From Ophiosphaerella korrae (Eukaryota; Ascomycota; Dothideomycetes; Pleosporales; Phaeosphaeriaceae): DNA of 64,000 bases. Under the pieces are notes generated by a model. The model ran no database searches. It saw nothing but the letters and a program-made list of their open reading frames with translations, and had not been told where the DNA came from. The DNA lies in contig JALNQF010000003.1 of NCBI GenBank assembly GCA_028456385.1, positions 496,001 to 560,000 of the forward strand, given 5' to 3'. Position 1 is the first letter of the stretch; each line of letters begins with the position of its first letter. The translations under genes and the position numbers were made by a program. Shown here piece by piece: positions 34,041 through 44,228 of the stretch.

Positions 34041-34803
34041 TATCTTGATACGTTTCTGACATCCAATTTTCTAAAAGATTTGGCATATCAGAGGCAAGAG
34101 TGTTTTGGCTGTCAATCAACGTCGTTGTTGCTTACAAATGCGCAGTAGCTAAGATTAGGCTTACTGCAGGAGGATGCGCTACCTATCCGACAAGTGCAAT
34201 TTCATATATATACCCCTCTTTTCATGACAGCTAATATTTAAAAAAAGCTTCTTGAAGTAGTTCTGATAATCCATATCTGAACCTGAGTAGATAGCTTTTG
34301 ATGAAGTGATAATCAATTTAGAGCTAGGAGTTGTTGAACAATGAAAGTAGATTGACCAATGTACGTAGGGTTTACATGTTCGCATTGGCCGGGTCCACTA
34401 GTAAAAGTATGGTATAGCCCTGACGTTTCTGCGAATTAGTCACGGGCCAATATTTCTACGGGTTAGTTATAGGCCAACGCTTCTACAGGCCAACGTTTCT
34501 ACGGTAGTAGCTATAGAAGGTATTTTTACACAAAAATTGGTAGATAATAAATCGGGATTATAGCAGGTGCCATCAGCAAAATTACTAGTAGTATAGTAGG
34601 CGAGTTAGGGAGATGAATGTAGTCTGTTAGTAATTAAGAGATTTCCCAGCCTCAAATACCTGTTAACGACAATTTATGACACTACCACTCTCCCTCTAAG
34701 GGTCTTTACAATGCCTAATTGAAACAGTAATTTCTCCAACCATACCCCAACCAGCAACCAAGTCACCGACCACTTCGCGTCCAAACACTCCAATCCTTCA
34801 CCC
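34041..34803. other. AT-rich spacer with degenerate short repeats
   Basis: Spacer between the bZIP and dehydrogenase genes. AT content rises sharply. A cluster of imperfect repeats lies at about 34417-34505. No gene is supported. Confidence 0.55.
34417..34505. repeat. Degenerate GGCCAACGTTTCTACGG tandem repeats
   Basis: Units at 34445-34460, 34472-34487 and 34488-34503 share the core GGCCAA..TTTCTAC. A more divergent copy begins near 34417, and related GTTAGTTATA spacers lie between copies. The differences are mostly C/T and G/A, compatible with RIP-type decay of a repeat, but the sample is tiny. Confidence 0.6.
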
Positions 34804-35673
34804 TTACCAAGGCTGCACCCCATCTCTAGTAATCACCTTTCCACTATCCCCATCTCTTTCCCCACGTAATACATCCCTAATAAACTCGCCTCCAACCCTC
34901 GGCTCTCCGCCTCCCATTTTCTTCAAAAACTCGGGCCCCATGCCCCCAAGGTTCGTCGCAAGAAAGCCCGGGCTGATTGCAAATACCTTGACGCCATCTG
35001 GCTCGAGCACCTTCACCCAATCCAACATCACCATGTTTAGCGCGGATTTGCTGCTGCGGTAGCTGACTTGTCGTGGCCCCGGCGCCTTGGGCCACCCTGG
35101 TTTCGGTGCCGCGGGCGCAAGTGCCGGTTTGAGGCCTCCAGCAGAAGTGGTGAGGGATGATAGCCCAGATGTAATGAAGAGTAATCGTGGGTTGGAAGAT
35201 GCGAGGAGGAGAGGCATGAAGACGTGGGTCATGACTTGTGTGGAGGTTACATTCAGGGAAAAGGACTTGGCCCAGGATGTGCGGATTGCTGTGGTGCTAT
35301 TGGGATTTTCCATGATTTCCTTTTCAAAAGATGCCCCTGTAGAAGGATTAGATTGTTTGGTTTTGGTATAATGTTTGGGGTGCTTGCCTGCGTTGTTCAC
35401 AAGGGCGTCGATACGTCCATAGGTACTCTTTACTTCATTGAATGCGCGTTCAATCGAAGCATCATCCTCGATATCAATTTGTATTGATACGATCTCTGAG
35501 TTGATCTTGGGTACCTCGCTTTGGAGTGTGGAGATTGCTTCTTTAGCTTTGTCGGGAGACCGGCTACCCATTAGAATTGTATGGGCCTGTGGTGAGGCAT
35601 AGAGAGCCTTTACAGTTTCATAACCGATGCCTGTGTTACCACCAGTGATCATAACAATTGATGTATTGGCCAT
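34804..35673 (-). CDS. Short-chain dehydrogenase/reductase
   Basis: The frame is open throughout for 289 residues. I predict a 51-bp GC-AG intron (35337-35387) whose removal leaves 272 residues. The Rossmann cofactor motif TGGNTGIG is at the N-terminus, followed by a basic SRSPDKAK that favours NADP(H). NNAG, a Ser in FITSG and the catalytic YRSSK complete the classical SDR set. The extra residues right after NNAG (KHPKHYTKTK...) are not typical of the family, and the flanks rejoin cleanly as NNAG-ASFEKEI. The true start is the ATG at 35673; the longer frame to 35730 lacks an ATG. Cytosolic enzyme; substrate unknown. Confidence 0.88.
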   Translation of the reverse strand: MANTSIVMITGGNTGIGYETVKALYASPQAHTILMGSRSPDKAKEAISTLQSEVPKINSEIVSIQIDIEDDASIERAFNEVKSTYGRIDALVNNAGKHPKHYTKTKQSNPSTGASFEKEIMENPNSTTAIRTSWAKSFSLNVTSTQVMTHVFMPLLLASSNPRLLFITSGLSSLTTSAGGLKPALAPAAPKPGWPKAPGPRQVSYRSSKSALNMVMLDWVKVLEPDGVKVFAISPGFLATNLGGMGPEFLKKMGGGEPRVGGEFIRDVLRGERDGDSGKVITRDGVQPW

Positions 35674-36540
35674 GATGATATCAGATATGCGTTTCGGGGT
35701 GGAAGTGCAAGCTTTGCCGAGCATCCACAATCGTTTACACGGCCATTTTTATACTCGAAAAAAAGCTGCCCGGGGCCGGAAACTGTACCGATGGAGTGTA
35801 GCATAGTCACATTCTGTATCGGATTTAGCTATTATCGGTGTGATAAGGGACTGGTATCGAATACCTAGTGGCTTCGCCGCGTGGAGTTAAGCCTAAAATC
35901 CGTTTACTTATTTGCGTGTATGCATTGATTGCATCACTACTCGCTGCTAAAGGTTTACATGGGAAACTAAGAATAATACAAGAGGACGACTGGTACATCT
36001 AGGCAACCATACTAATACTATTTAAAGCTTCTGATTACCATAAGCAGGTAGAGTCGCTATTGGAGGTTGAGTCTTGCTAGAAGATGACATGTCCAGGGGT
36101 TTTGGCAAATAGTCTCGAGAATGTTTCAGCGCTGGTGTGATTTGGCTCTTCATGTTTAACGGCCGTATGCCTTGAGGCGGAGATCGCAAGGAAACTTGCA
36201 TAAGTGCCAACCATGACGAGTGTAAATCGACAAGGAGCACTTGACAAGGAGGACGCAAGGGTGAACAAAGACGAAGATACAAAGGCACAGGACGTTATGA
36301 ACCAGAAAAACGCTCGATTGGAACAATACTGCATCAAACCATACCACTCATCGTCCATGCACAAGGCATGATTAAGGAAAGAAAGAAACAGGCATGCGAA
36401 ACGAAGAACCAAAACCCCCCAAACTCTCCAACAGGTCGAGTCACCAAGAAGAAACAAACCGAGAAACCAATGACCACGCAGACATGCTCGAACCATCCTA
36501 ACAAAGCTTCGCGCCTTCCATCACACTTCGTCCATCAAAC
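35674..36540. other. Intergenic region
   Basis: Lies between the dehydrogenase start and the 3' end of the repeat-rich secreted protein. Frames such as 36077-36496 (-) look random. No RNA gene or repeat was identified. Confidence 0.5.
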
Positions 36541-38118
36541 CTAGGCAGACATCGCGCCCTCACTGGGAGGACCGTGAGGACGGCTGTAAGGGCCGTGGGG
36601 ATGCTCGGTGCCGTTGATACCGTGTGGGTGAGAATGGCTCTCGCCCTCGGGTCCATATGAAGGGCCGTGAGACCCCGGGCCAGAGTACCCGGGCTTTTCA
36701 CCCCCGGGTCCGTGTGGAGAACCATGGGGCTTTGGGCTGTTGTACTTGGGCTTCTCACCCTCAGGTGCGTGAGGGCCATGAGGAGGACCATGAGGCTTTG
36801 GGCTGTTGTACTTAGGCTGTCCGCCTTCAGGTCCATGGGGAGGACCGTGAGGAGGACCATGAGGCTTTGGGCTGCTGTACTTGGGCTGTTCGCCATCGCC
36901 ATGAGGGCGCTCACCAGGGCCGTGAGAGTGCTCGCCAGGGCCGTGAGGGTGTTCACCATGCGAATGCTCGCCAGGTCCGCCGGGGCCTTTGGGATGAGCA
37001 TACTCTCCCTCGTCGTCGGATGGAGGCCAAGGGCACTCTTCACCTGCCTCTTCACAGAGCGTCATGGTCTTGCGGAAGCCGTGGAAGACGCATTGCTTCT
37101 TCTCGCCACACTTGAAGAGGAAGTTGCAAGTCTGCACAAAAGGTGTTAGTGATTTATCTTCATGAGGAAACCAATGGGGTTGGGCTTACACTGCACTCCT
37201 CTGGGTACTCGTTGCAGTCAATGCATTCCGCTGGAACGAAGTCGCAGAATGGAGGTGAGGAAGGGGTTTCTGGCTTGCCGCCATACGAACCTTCTGGCTT
37301 ACCACCCTCTAAGCCTTCTGGCTTTCCACCGTGTTGACCTTCTGGCCTACCACCGTATGTGCTTTCTGGTTTGCCGCCATGTGGGCCTTCTGGTTTACCG
37401 CCGTATGTGTTTTCTGGTTTGCTGCCGTATGTGTTCTCTGGTTTGCCGCCATGTGGGCCCTCGGGTTTGCCACCATGTGGGCTCTCTGGTTTGTACGCAG
37501 GAGGGGTGTACTGGGGTGGGCCGTAACCGTCACGACGGCCATAGCTGGGTGTCGGCTTGGCGTAGGCATTCACCGTCGTCGAGGAAGCTTCTTCCACTGG
37601 GTGAGACCATGTGTGATCGGGTGGGCCATGGGCAAGTGGGCCATGGGCCGGAGAAGTATGGGCAGGAGGCTCTCTGTAGCTAGCAGAGGTTGAAGACGAT
37701 TTCGCTGGGCCATAGGCGGGAGGCTTATTGTAAGCAACAGAGGTCGAAGATGACTTTGGTGGGCCATAGGCACCTGGCTTGTGGTTGGCTCCATGAGAGG
37801 CCGACGGCTTGTACCCTGGATGAGTCGAGGTGTATTTGGGCGGGCCATGGGCAGTAGGCTTGGCGTATGCTGCATGGCTTGTCGAGGACTCGTACTCGGC
37901 TGGAGAATGAGCCAAAGAAGTGTCTTGCCTGAAGAAGGAAGAGTTAGTGAGTGGCTTGCAAGGCATGTTGTGAAGACGTACCACGCGCCATCCTGGGCAC
38001 CATTGCCGGGAAGGGCCACGGCGGTAGCGTTCTGCATAGAAGAGTCCTTGACTGAGGGTACGGCAGGCGCTGCGGAGGCGAGGGCGGCAACGCCAGTGAG
38101 CACAATGCCGGTCTTCAT
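36541..38118 (-). CDS. Secreted His/Pro/Gly-rich repeat protein with a cysteine-rich core
   Basis: Three exons, complement of 37982-38118, 37190-37928 and 36541-37131, keep frame for 488 residues. A signal peptide covers about 1-17 (MKTGIVLTGVAALASAA). The first half has Ser/Tyr/Pro repeats (PPKSSSTSVAYNKPPAYGP). Eight or more octapeptides of the form GGKPExxH/Y follow (about residues 210-282). A 55-residue core has ten cysteines (CDFVPAECIDCNEYPEEC.., ..CEEAGEECPW). The C-terminal 150 residues are His/Gly/Pro repeats, with about 21-residue units around KYNSPKPHGPPHGP. No membrane anchor is seen at the end. I do not recognise a named family; a cell-wall or extracellular structural protein is likely. 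The dense histidines could bind metal, which is speculation. The start at 38118 is the first ATG; both introns have canonical ends. Confidence 0.8.
37260..37500 (-). repeat. Tandem repeat encoding GGKPExxH/Y octapeptides
   Basis: 24-bp units in exon 2 of the secreted repeat protein, at least eight copies, with variable last three residues (GPH, NTY, STY, GQH, GLE, GSY). Confidence 0.88.
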
Positions 38119-39462
38119 GTTAGACAGAGGTGTTGACAAAGGTTGATTTGGCTGATGACTGTGCTGAGGAGAATGGGTTGAAAGGTATGGATACTTGATG
38201 GATGATGTCTGGATGGAATGGAGTGATGATGATGGTGAAGAAGAAATGGAGCAGAGGTGGGCGTGAAGAGGTTTAAGTATGCACTGAGACGACGCTACGT
38301 TGCTGTGGGTACAAGAGAAAGGAAGAGCAGATAACGGACGGCTCCTTCGTCAGTTCCTGCGTCGTTGCTGTGAGTAGGTGCGAGATGAGACGAGCTCCAT
38401 AGCTCATAGTTGGGGAAGTGACAACGACGAACGCTCGCCGCATATTGGACGACAGTAGGGGACTTGCCCATAACAATTGCTTGCTTTCAGGTCCAGAATC
38501 ATTGGTCCTGCCTCGCATTCTCCTTCATTGTCTATCCGAGCAGGTATTTATGCTTTGCGTACCTGCACACGATAATATCTTGAGGAAATTGCATAACCAA
38601 GGGGCTGGTCGCTTCTCCAAAGCAGAAAAATGCTCCTTCCGCTCCAATATATAGCAAAGATAGCTTGTCGAGAGAAAGGTACTTTGGCCCTGATATAGCC
38701 GCGCATGGTGTTGGTGTTGTAGTTGTCAATGCGTTGCTTGTGCGTATTGTGAACAGAGACCTTGTCTCGCATGGCCCAGATTGTGAGATCATGTCCCCTC
38801 TCTTTCAGGCCTAGTCATGTAGGATCTTCCTAATAAAGGATCATACACCAGAGCCTGCTCGCTCTGAGTGAATGTCTACATCAGGACAAGCATTTTCATG
38901 GCTACAGTTTGGACCAGGTCGGCATGGTAGAGCAAAGCTGGCGTCGCTGGACGGGAGCTACTGGGCGGGCCGCCTAGCGTCTCTTTATGATTGACGAGCC
39001 GTATAAAGTATGTGCGTAGAGCTGGCAACTTCATTCGATGCTTGTGTGTGCGTATGCATCCAGTCAGCCTGCGCTCACCACCTAAGCGAAGACGCACCCA
39101 TGGAGCAGGAACCGTGGCGCCAGTATGTAGTGGTACACCAGGCATCAGCTTACCATAGCAAGGATGATAGTCTACAGAAACCGCTTGAGACCCTTCATAA
39201 TGGCCTCTCTTCATCTTTCTTGCCCGTGCATTAGCCCCGCTGCTGTGCGAGACAAGACGCGGCGAAGCGCGGTAAAGGCGCAGCCGCGCGACAAGGCTCT
39301 TTCACGAGGCAAACGAGGCAACAAGGCAACGTCCTCGCGGGCTGAGCGCTGAATTAGCCTCCCACTCTCCCACGGCCCCTGGACCCTCTTGCCTACTTCC
39401 CTTCTTCCTGCCACCATCCCTAGCTCCTACCTTCGACTCTACTCTCACTTCAACTGCCCACC
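38119..39462. other. Divergent intergenic region
   Basis: Spacer between the repeat-protein start (-) and the acidic F-box-like gene (+). No coding frame is convincing. It likely holds both promoters. Confidence 0.5.
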
Positions 39463-40560
39463 ATGGCCAACCACGTGCCTGCGCCTTCCTCCCTCCTCAT
39501 GTCCCTTCCACTCGAAGTGCGACACACCATCTTCGGGTATTCAGCCGAGCGCGAGTACCGGCCTAAGAAGCTGCTTCGCTATTGGTTCGAGAAGAAGGAG
39601 ATCAGGGAGGTTGCCGCCCAGCAAAACCCCAATGGACCTACCCCGCGGCTTATGCACGACATTGAAAGTGACGAGGATAGCGATGTGCAAGAGCAGGAAG
39701 ATGGGGACTACGAGGAAGACAGTGAGATTGAAGATGACGATGACGATGACGATGACGATGCAGAAGAGGACCATGACGACGACGACGATGGCGAAGATGC
39801 TGACGAACACAACGAGGATGAGGGCGAGGAAATGGCGGACGATACCCAAGGTGAGCAAATTGTAATCGAGTTTCTTGGGACTAGGCTGACGAAGGACATG
39901 GCTGAAGAAGACGGCGAAGACGACGATCAAGAGGACGCCACAAATTCCACACCAATAGTTCCCATTATGCGAGCTGCTCGAAAGTGGCGGCACATTCCCA
40001 ATTTCATGCGCCTGACCCATTCTCCTCCACCACTCGAGCTTCTCCTCACCTCCAAACAGCTCAACAGCGAAGCCAAGAACTGGTTCTACGACGTTGCTCT
40101 CCTGCGCATTAACGTGACAGGAAGCTTCGCCCACACCTCCTTCTTTGAGGAAGCCTCCGCGCAAATCACAGAAGCTGCTTTTTCTCCCATGGAAAACATC
40201 CGCAAAGTCGACATCAGCTTCGTCTGGGACACGACCTGGCTGCGCTCTGAGAGCACCGGCTGTGCCGAAGCCATCTTCCCAGCCCTCCTCCGCCATCGAT
40301 CTAACTTCGTTTACCGGATTCTCCTTCAAGCGCCAGATCTCAGAGAACTTGTTATCCACTGGCACGACACCGCCCAGGATAATGAGAGTGCTAACTTCAT
40401 GCTTGATATCCTAACTCCTTTCCATACTTTGCCTGTCAACATCAAAATCGAGGAGCACTATGTCGCTGCTAACGTGGAGCCACACAAGCGCAGCATCGCT
40501 GGCCAGCGCCGTGAAGAGTTCAAAGACATCTTTGCTAATGGTCTCGATCGACTCAATTGA
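39463..40560 (+). CDS. Acidic F-box-like protein
   Basis: Single exon of 365 residues, with the ATG in a perfect CCACCATGG context. The N-terminus (SLLMSLPLEVRHTIFGYSAE) looks like the first helix pair of an F-box, the Skp1-binding motif of SCF ubiquitin ligases, though the match is partial. Residues about 65-165 are extremely acidic, with runs of eight or more Asp coded by GAT/GAC repeats (39733-39800). The rest (ELLLTSKQLNSEAKNWFYDV, then PALLRHRSNFVYRILLQAP) resembles the C-terminal part of many uncharacterised fungal F-box-like proteins. The role is unknown. It stands alone on the + strand between two repeat-rich secreted proteins encoded on the other strand. Confidence 0.75.
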   Translation: MANHVPAPSSLLMSLPLEVRHTIFGYSAEREYRPKKLLRYWFEKKEIREVAAQQNPNGPTPRLMHDIESDEDSDVQEQEDGDYEEDSEIEDDDDDDDDDAEEDHDDDDDGEDADEHNEDEGEEMADDTQGEQIVIEFLGTRLTKDMAEEDGEDDDQEDATNSTPIVPIMRAARKWRHIPNFMRLTHSPPPLELLLTSKQLNSEAKNWFYDVALLRINVTGSFAHTSFFEEASAQITEAAFSPMENIRKVDISFVWDTTWLRSESTGCAEAIFPALLRHRSNFVYRILLQAPDLRELVIHWHDTAQDNESANFMLDILTPFHTLPVNIKIEEHYVAANVEPHKRSIAGQRREEFKDIFANGLDRLN

Positions 40561-41112
40561 GCTATGACAAATCTTTCTTTGGGTTAGGTATTCAGCTGTC
40601 CTTTTTCCCTTTCCAACGAGTCTATGTTCTCTGGTATTTGCGTTTGTAGTCGGATACACGGCGCTATATGGTCTTTTCGATTTCCTCTGAAATTAGCGCT
40701 TGAGATCTCTAGTATCAAGACGCAAATAGTGCAATATTGAATTCCATTCATTTGTTCAGATGATATCTTGACGAGATCTAAATCTTGTTATAGACCTGTG
40801 TGCTGACTGCTTAAATGCAGGTAAACGTCTTAAACGACATTGTAATTTTCTATCGCCTCTTTACACTCCTTGATTAAAACAAACGCAAATTCACGACAAA
40901 TCTCACAAAATCATCTCCGAATTCAATATAGCAGAAAACATGTATGCATTTATTGAAGCTCATATAGAGTTGTGAGGAGATACCCATAATACCCCCAAAA
41001 GTAAAGATCAATATGTATGTCTAAGAAGTGAAGTGGTGTGCGCCATCGAGACGCCCATTTTCCAATCCTCCATCTCATCCATCTCCTTTCCTCTCGCCAC
41101 TCCACATCCCAT
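40561..41112. other. 3' spacer between convergent genes
   Basis: AT-rich 3' flank shared by the F-box-like gene (+) and the PGGQ-repeat gene (-). Nothing else is seen. Confidence 0.5.
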
Positions 41113-42926
41113 CTAAGCAACAGTCTCACTCTTTCCGCTACCACCAATCAACTCGCTGACCCAATCGAAAAAGCTCTGTCCCTCCTTCGGTCCTGCGCCT
41201 TCGTCAGTCGTGGGTGGGAGCATTGGCTGGCCAGTTGCGCGCGGGCCGCTTGTTGGGCGAGCACCAGTTGGGGCAGGAAAGCCAGCACCAGGGCCGCCAG
41301 ATGGGCGCGGGCCACGCGATGGGCGAGGACGACGAGTGCGCGTAGCAAGTGTCGTGGGGCGGGGGGGACGGCCGGTACCGGGGAGGCCGCCGCCTGGAGC
41401 ACCGCCGCCAGGGGGCTTGGGGAAGCCGCCGGTGGGAGCTGGGACCTCGGGGTTTTCAGGTGAGGGTGTGGGGATGGGGAAGGGCGCGCCGCTCTCGGCT
41501 GGGGGTGGGAAGTCTGGGGAGTCTGGGCCGGAGGGAGGAGTGGGTTGGGTGGGTGCGCCGCCAGTGGGAGTGGGCCTTGGGGCACCGCCGGGTGAGCCGC
41601 CGGGTCGTTGGCTCGGCTTGAGGAGAGAGAAGGAGGGGAGAGGGGTATCGGCTTGTCTGGCTTTGATGTAGGCCGCTCCAGTGGTAGCAGGGGGTGCACC
41701 GCCACCTGGCTGACCTCCAGGTTGGCCTCCGGGTTGACCTCCTCCAGGTTGACCTCCAGATTGACCTCCTCCAGGTTGACCTCCAGATTGACCTCCTCCA
41801 GGTTGACCTCCAGGCTGACCACCAGGAAATCCACCAACTGGTTGGCCTCCAGGCTGACCTCCAGATTGACCTCCTCCAGGTTGGCCTCCAGGCTGACCTC
41901 CAGATTGACCTCCTCCAGGTTGACCTCCAGATTGACCTCCTCCAGGTTGACCTCCAGATTGACCTCCTCCAGGTTGACCTCCAGATTGACCTCCTCCAGG
42001 TTGACCTCCAGATTGACCTCCTCCAGGTTGACCTCCAGGCTGACCACCAGGGAATCCACCAACTGGTTGGCCTCCAGGCTGACCTCCAGATTGACCTCCT
42101 CCAGGCTGACCTCCAGATTGACCTCCTCCAGGTTGACCTCCAGGCTGACCACCAGGGAATCCACCAACTGGTTGGCCTCCAGGCTGACCTCCAGATTGAC
42201 CTCCTCCAGGCTGACCTCCAGATTGACCTCCTCCAGGTTGACCTCCAGGCTGACCACCAGGGAATCCACCAACTGGTTGGCCTCCAGGCTGACCTCCTGG
42301 TTGACCACCGGGCTGGCCACCAGGGAAGCCTGGGGAACCACCTCCAGGTTGGCCTCCTGGCATACCACCACCTGGTTGACCTCCGGGTTGACCTCCGGGT
42401 TGGCCACCAGGGAAGCCTGGGGAACCACCTCCAGGTTGGCCCCCTGGCATACCACCACCTGGTTGACCTCCGGGTTGACCTCCGGGTTGACCTCCGGGTT
42501 GACCTCCGGGTTGGCCTCCAGGCTGGCCTCCTGGAGAATCTCCAGGTGAACCACCAGGGGCGTCAGAAGGAGTGCTTGGTGGAGAACCTCCTGGGGCATC
42601 ACCACCGGGAGTCTCGGGAGTGGTTGGAGAACCGCCTGGAGCTCCACCAGGGGTGCCAGTTGGCGAGGGGAAGGTGCCAGTAGGGGCACCAAGCCCACCA
42701 GTAGCCGAGGGTATCAAGCCGATTGAGCTAGCCGCAAGGCTTGGGAAGTTGTTGTAGTCGTCTTGACGACGAACGTTACGGGCTTCAAGCTGAATGCCAA
42801 ACATGGCATCAACCACGCCGCCAAAAGGCACTATGACATATTAGTATACACATTAGAAGGAGAGAATAGAAAGAACATACCAGCGAGCGAAGATCCCGCA
42901 AGGGAAACGATGATAGCAGACTTCAT
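41113..42926 (-). CDS. Secreted Gly/Pro/Gln-rich PGGQ-repeat protein
   Basis: Two exons, complement of 42881-42926 and 41113-42830, encode 587 residues. Exon 1 encodes the signal peptide (MKSAIIVSLAGSSLA), and the 50-bp intron has a GTATGT donor and a TACTAAT branch site. After a short unique region (MFGIQLEARN..) comes a block of about 290 residues built from GGQP and GGGQ units, arranged in higher-order copies separated by PVGGFPGGQ. A Pro/Thr-rich region follows, then a short unique tail (FFDWVSELIGG). There is no cysteine framework and no anchor signal. Composition is like elastomeric or gluten-type proteins, suggesting a flexible extracellular or wall protein; that is analogy only. The repeat also keeps other frames open on both strands; these are shadows. 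Copy number probably varies between strains. Confidence 0.8.
41700..42530 (-). repeat. Tandem repeat encoding PGGQ units
   Basis: About 830 bases of 12-15-bp units (on the + strand, GGTTGACCTCCAGATTGACC and close variants), nested in longer near-identical copies ending in the PVGGF spacer at about 41820, 42050, 42150 and 42260. Confidence 0.92.
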
Positions 42927-44228
42927 CTTGATGGATGTTGAAAAGATTGGCTGATTTCAAGGTGAAAACAAGGTGACCAGGCCGATGTTGGAGTGGCACA
43001 GCCAAAAAGAACGTAGTTGAACCGCTAGGGTAAGTGAATGTGCAGAAAAGGACAAAGAAGGAGTCCGAAGGATACAACGAATCGACTGAAGGCTCAGAAG
43101 GCTTGTTGTGATGACTTGTAAGACGTGAGGCCAGTGGTAGTTATATATTCACCTCCCAAGGACGCCTCACGTCACATCTTGATCCAGCCGTCAAATTGTG
43201 GGGCTTCATAGTACCTCTACGTCAATTAAGCCCAGTCGTTTGACAATGATGAAGAAAAATCTAGGATGAGCATTGAGTGGTAATCAAGATCAACCAAGCT
43301 TTGGTATCACGGTGCGTGAAACAACTGGGTGCCGTTCAGCAGTTCCGCCAGTGGCGTTTGTTCGCTGGCATTTGCTACTTTACTGCCGTCTGATGTTTCC
43401 CTGCAGCATAGTGCCATATGTTTCGAATTCTACCCCGGGGACAAATGGCTATGGGGATTTACGCGCGGAGCCGCCGCCAATGCGCCAAGCTATCACGCTT
43501 TGTTGGTCCAGGCGAAAGCGGGTTGGGCCACGGATAGATTGTGGAGCGACTATCCTCCTTTCCTAGAAGCGTATAAAAGTCTTGTGGAACGCTAGAAGGC
43601 TGATCGGAGAAATGCCAGAGATGAAAGGGCCTTGAGCGACCTGACCGTTTCATGATTGCGCGTCCTGCGCCAAGACCACAGCGGGGACCCATGATTGGTC
43701 CACTTAGCCAAGCGACGATCATTGTTTTGTAACAGGGAGCGTGTCTGATAAAGAGTGTTTCAACTGCGGTCTCTGCCGGCTATTCGACGCCTTGTACATG
43801 CTTTGCACCGATCGAGTAATTTGCCAAGAGAGATATTATGCCATTGGATCGAATGGGCATGGAGTTTCGACCAAGACGGAATAGCGTACCATGCTTAACA
43901 GCAACATACCTACCATTAATGGCGTGAACCCTATGGAGGCATTGCCATGATGACGAGAGAGGTTGGTGGGAGTCGAGGATAGACAAGTGGCCAGGCTCGA
44001 TTACCCGATATACAAGAGGTCACATTTCCGACCATAACGGTATAACACCAAGTCGTTAAGGTCCAAGGGAACCCGATAGCATCAAGCTGTAAGGCCTTGG
44101 ACAAAGTTTTTTTCAATCTATGTGCTGCTAGAATAGGGCCTTTGTTTATTTGCTTATTGACATTACGTTAAAGACACCAAAAGACATACCAGAAGAAGAA
44201 CGTTGTACTGGCTCCGTGATTGATTCTT
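42927..44228. other. Intergenic region
   Basis: Upstream of the PGGQ-repeat gene and downstream of the transporter gene, both on the minus strand. Short frames only, with no recognised element. Confidence 0.5.

Noticed and set aside
36077..36496. 139-codon minus-strand frame downstream of the secreted repeat protein
   Set aside because: Hydrophobic but irregular, with no domain and no splice partner; treated as chance.
39541..40365. 274-codon frame antisense to the acidic F-box-like gene
   Set aside because: It mirrors the GAT/GAC repeat as Ile/Val runs, a typical antisense artefact, and the sense gene has a perfect start context.
41608..42683. Long plus-strand frames and a 516-codon alternative minus frame across the PGGQ repeat
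   Set aside because: They are shadows of the tandem repeat, which lacks stop codons in several frames. Only the minus frame with a spliced signal peptide makes a sensible protein.
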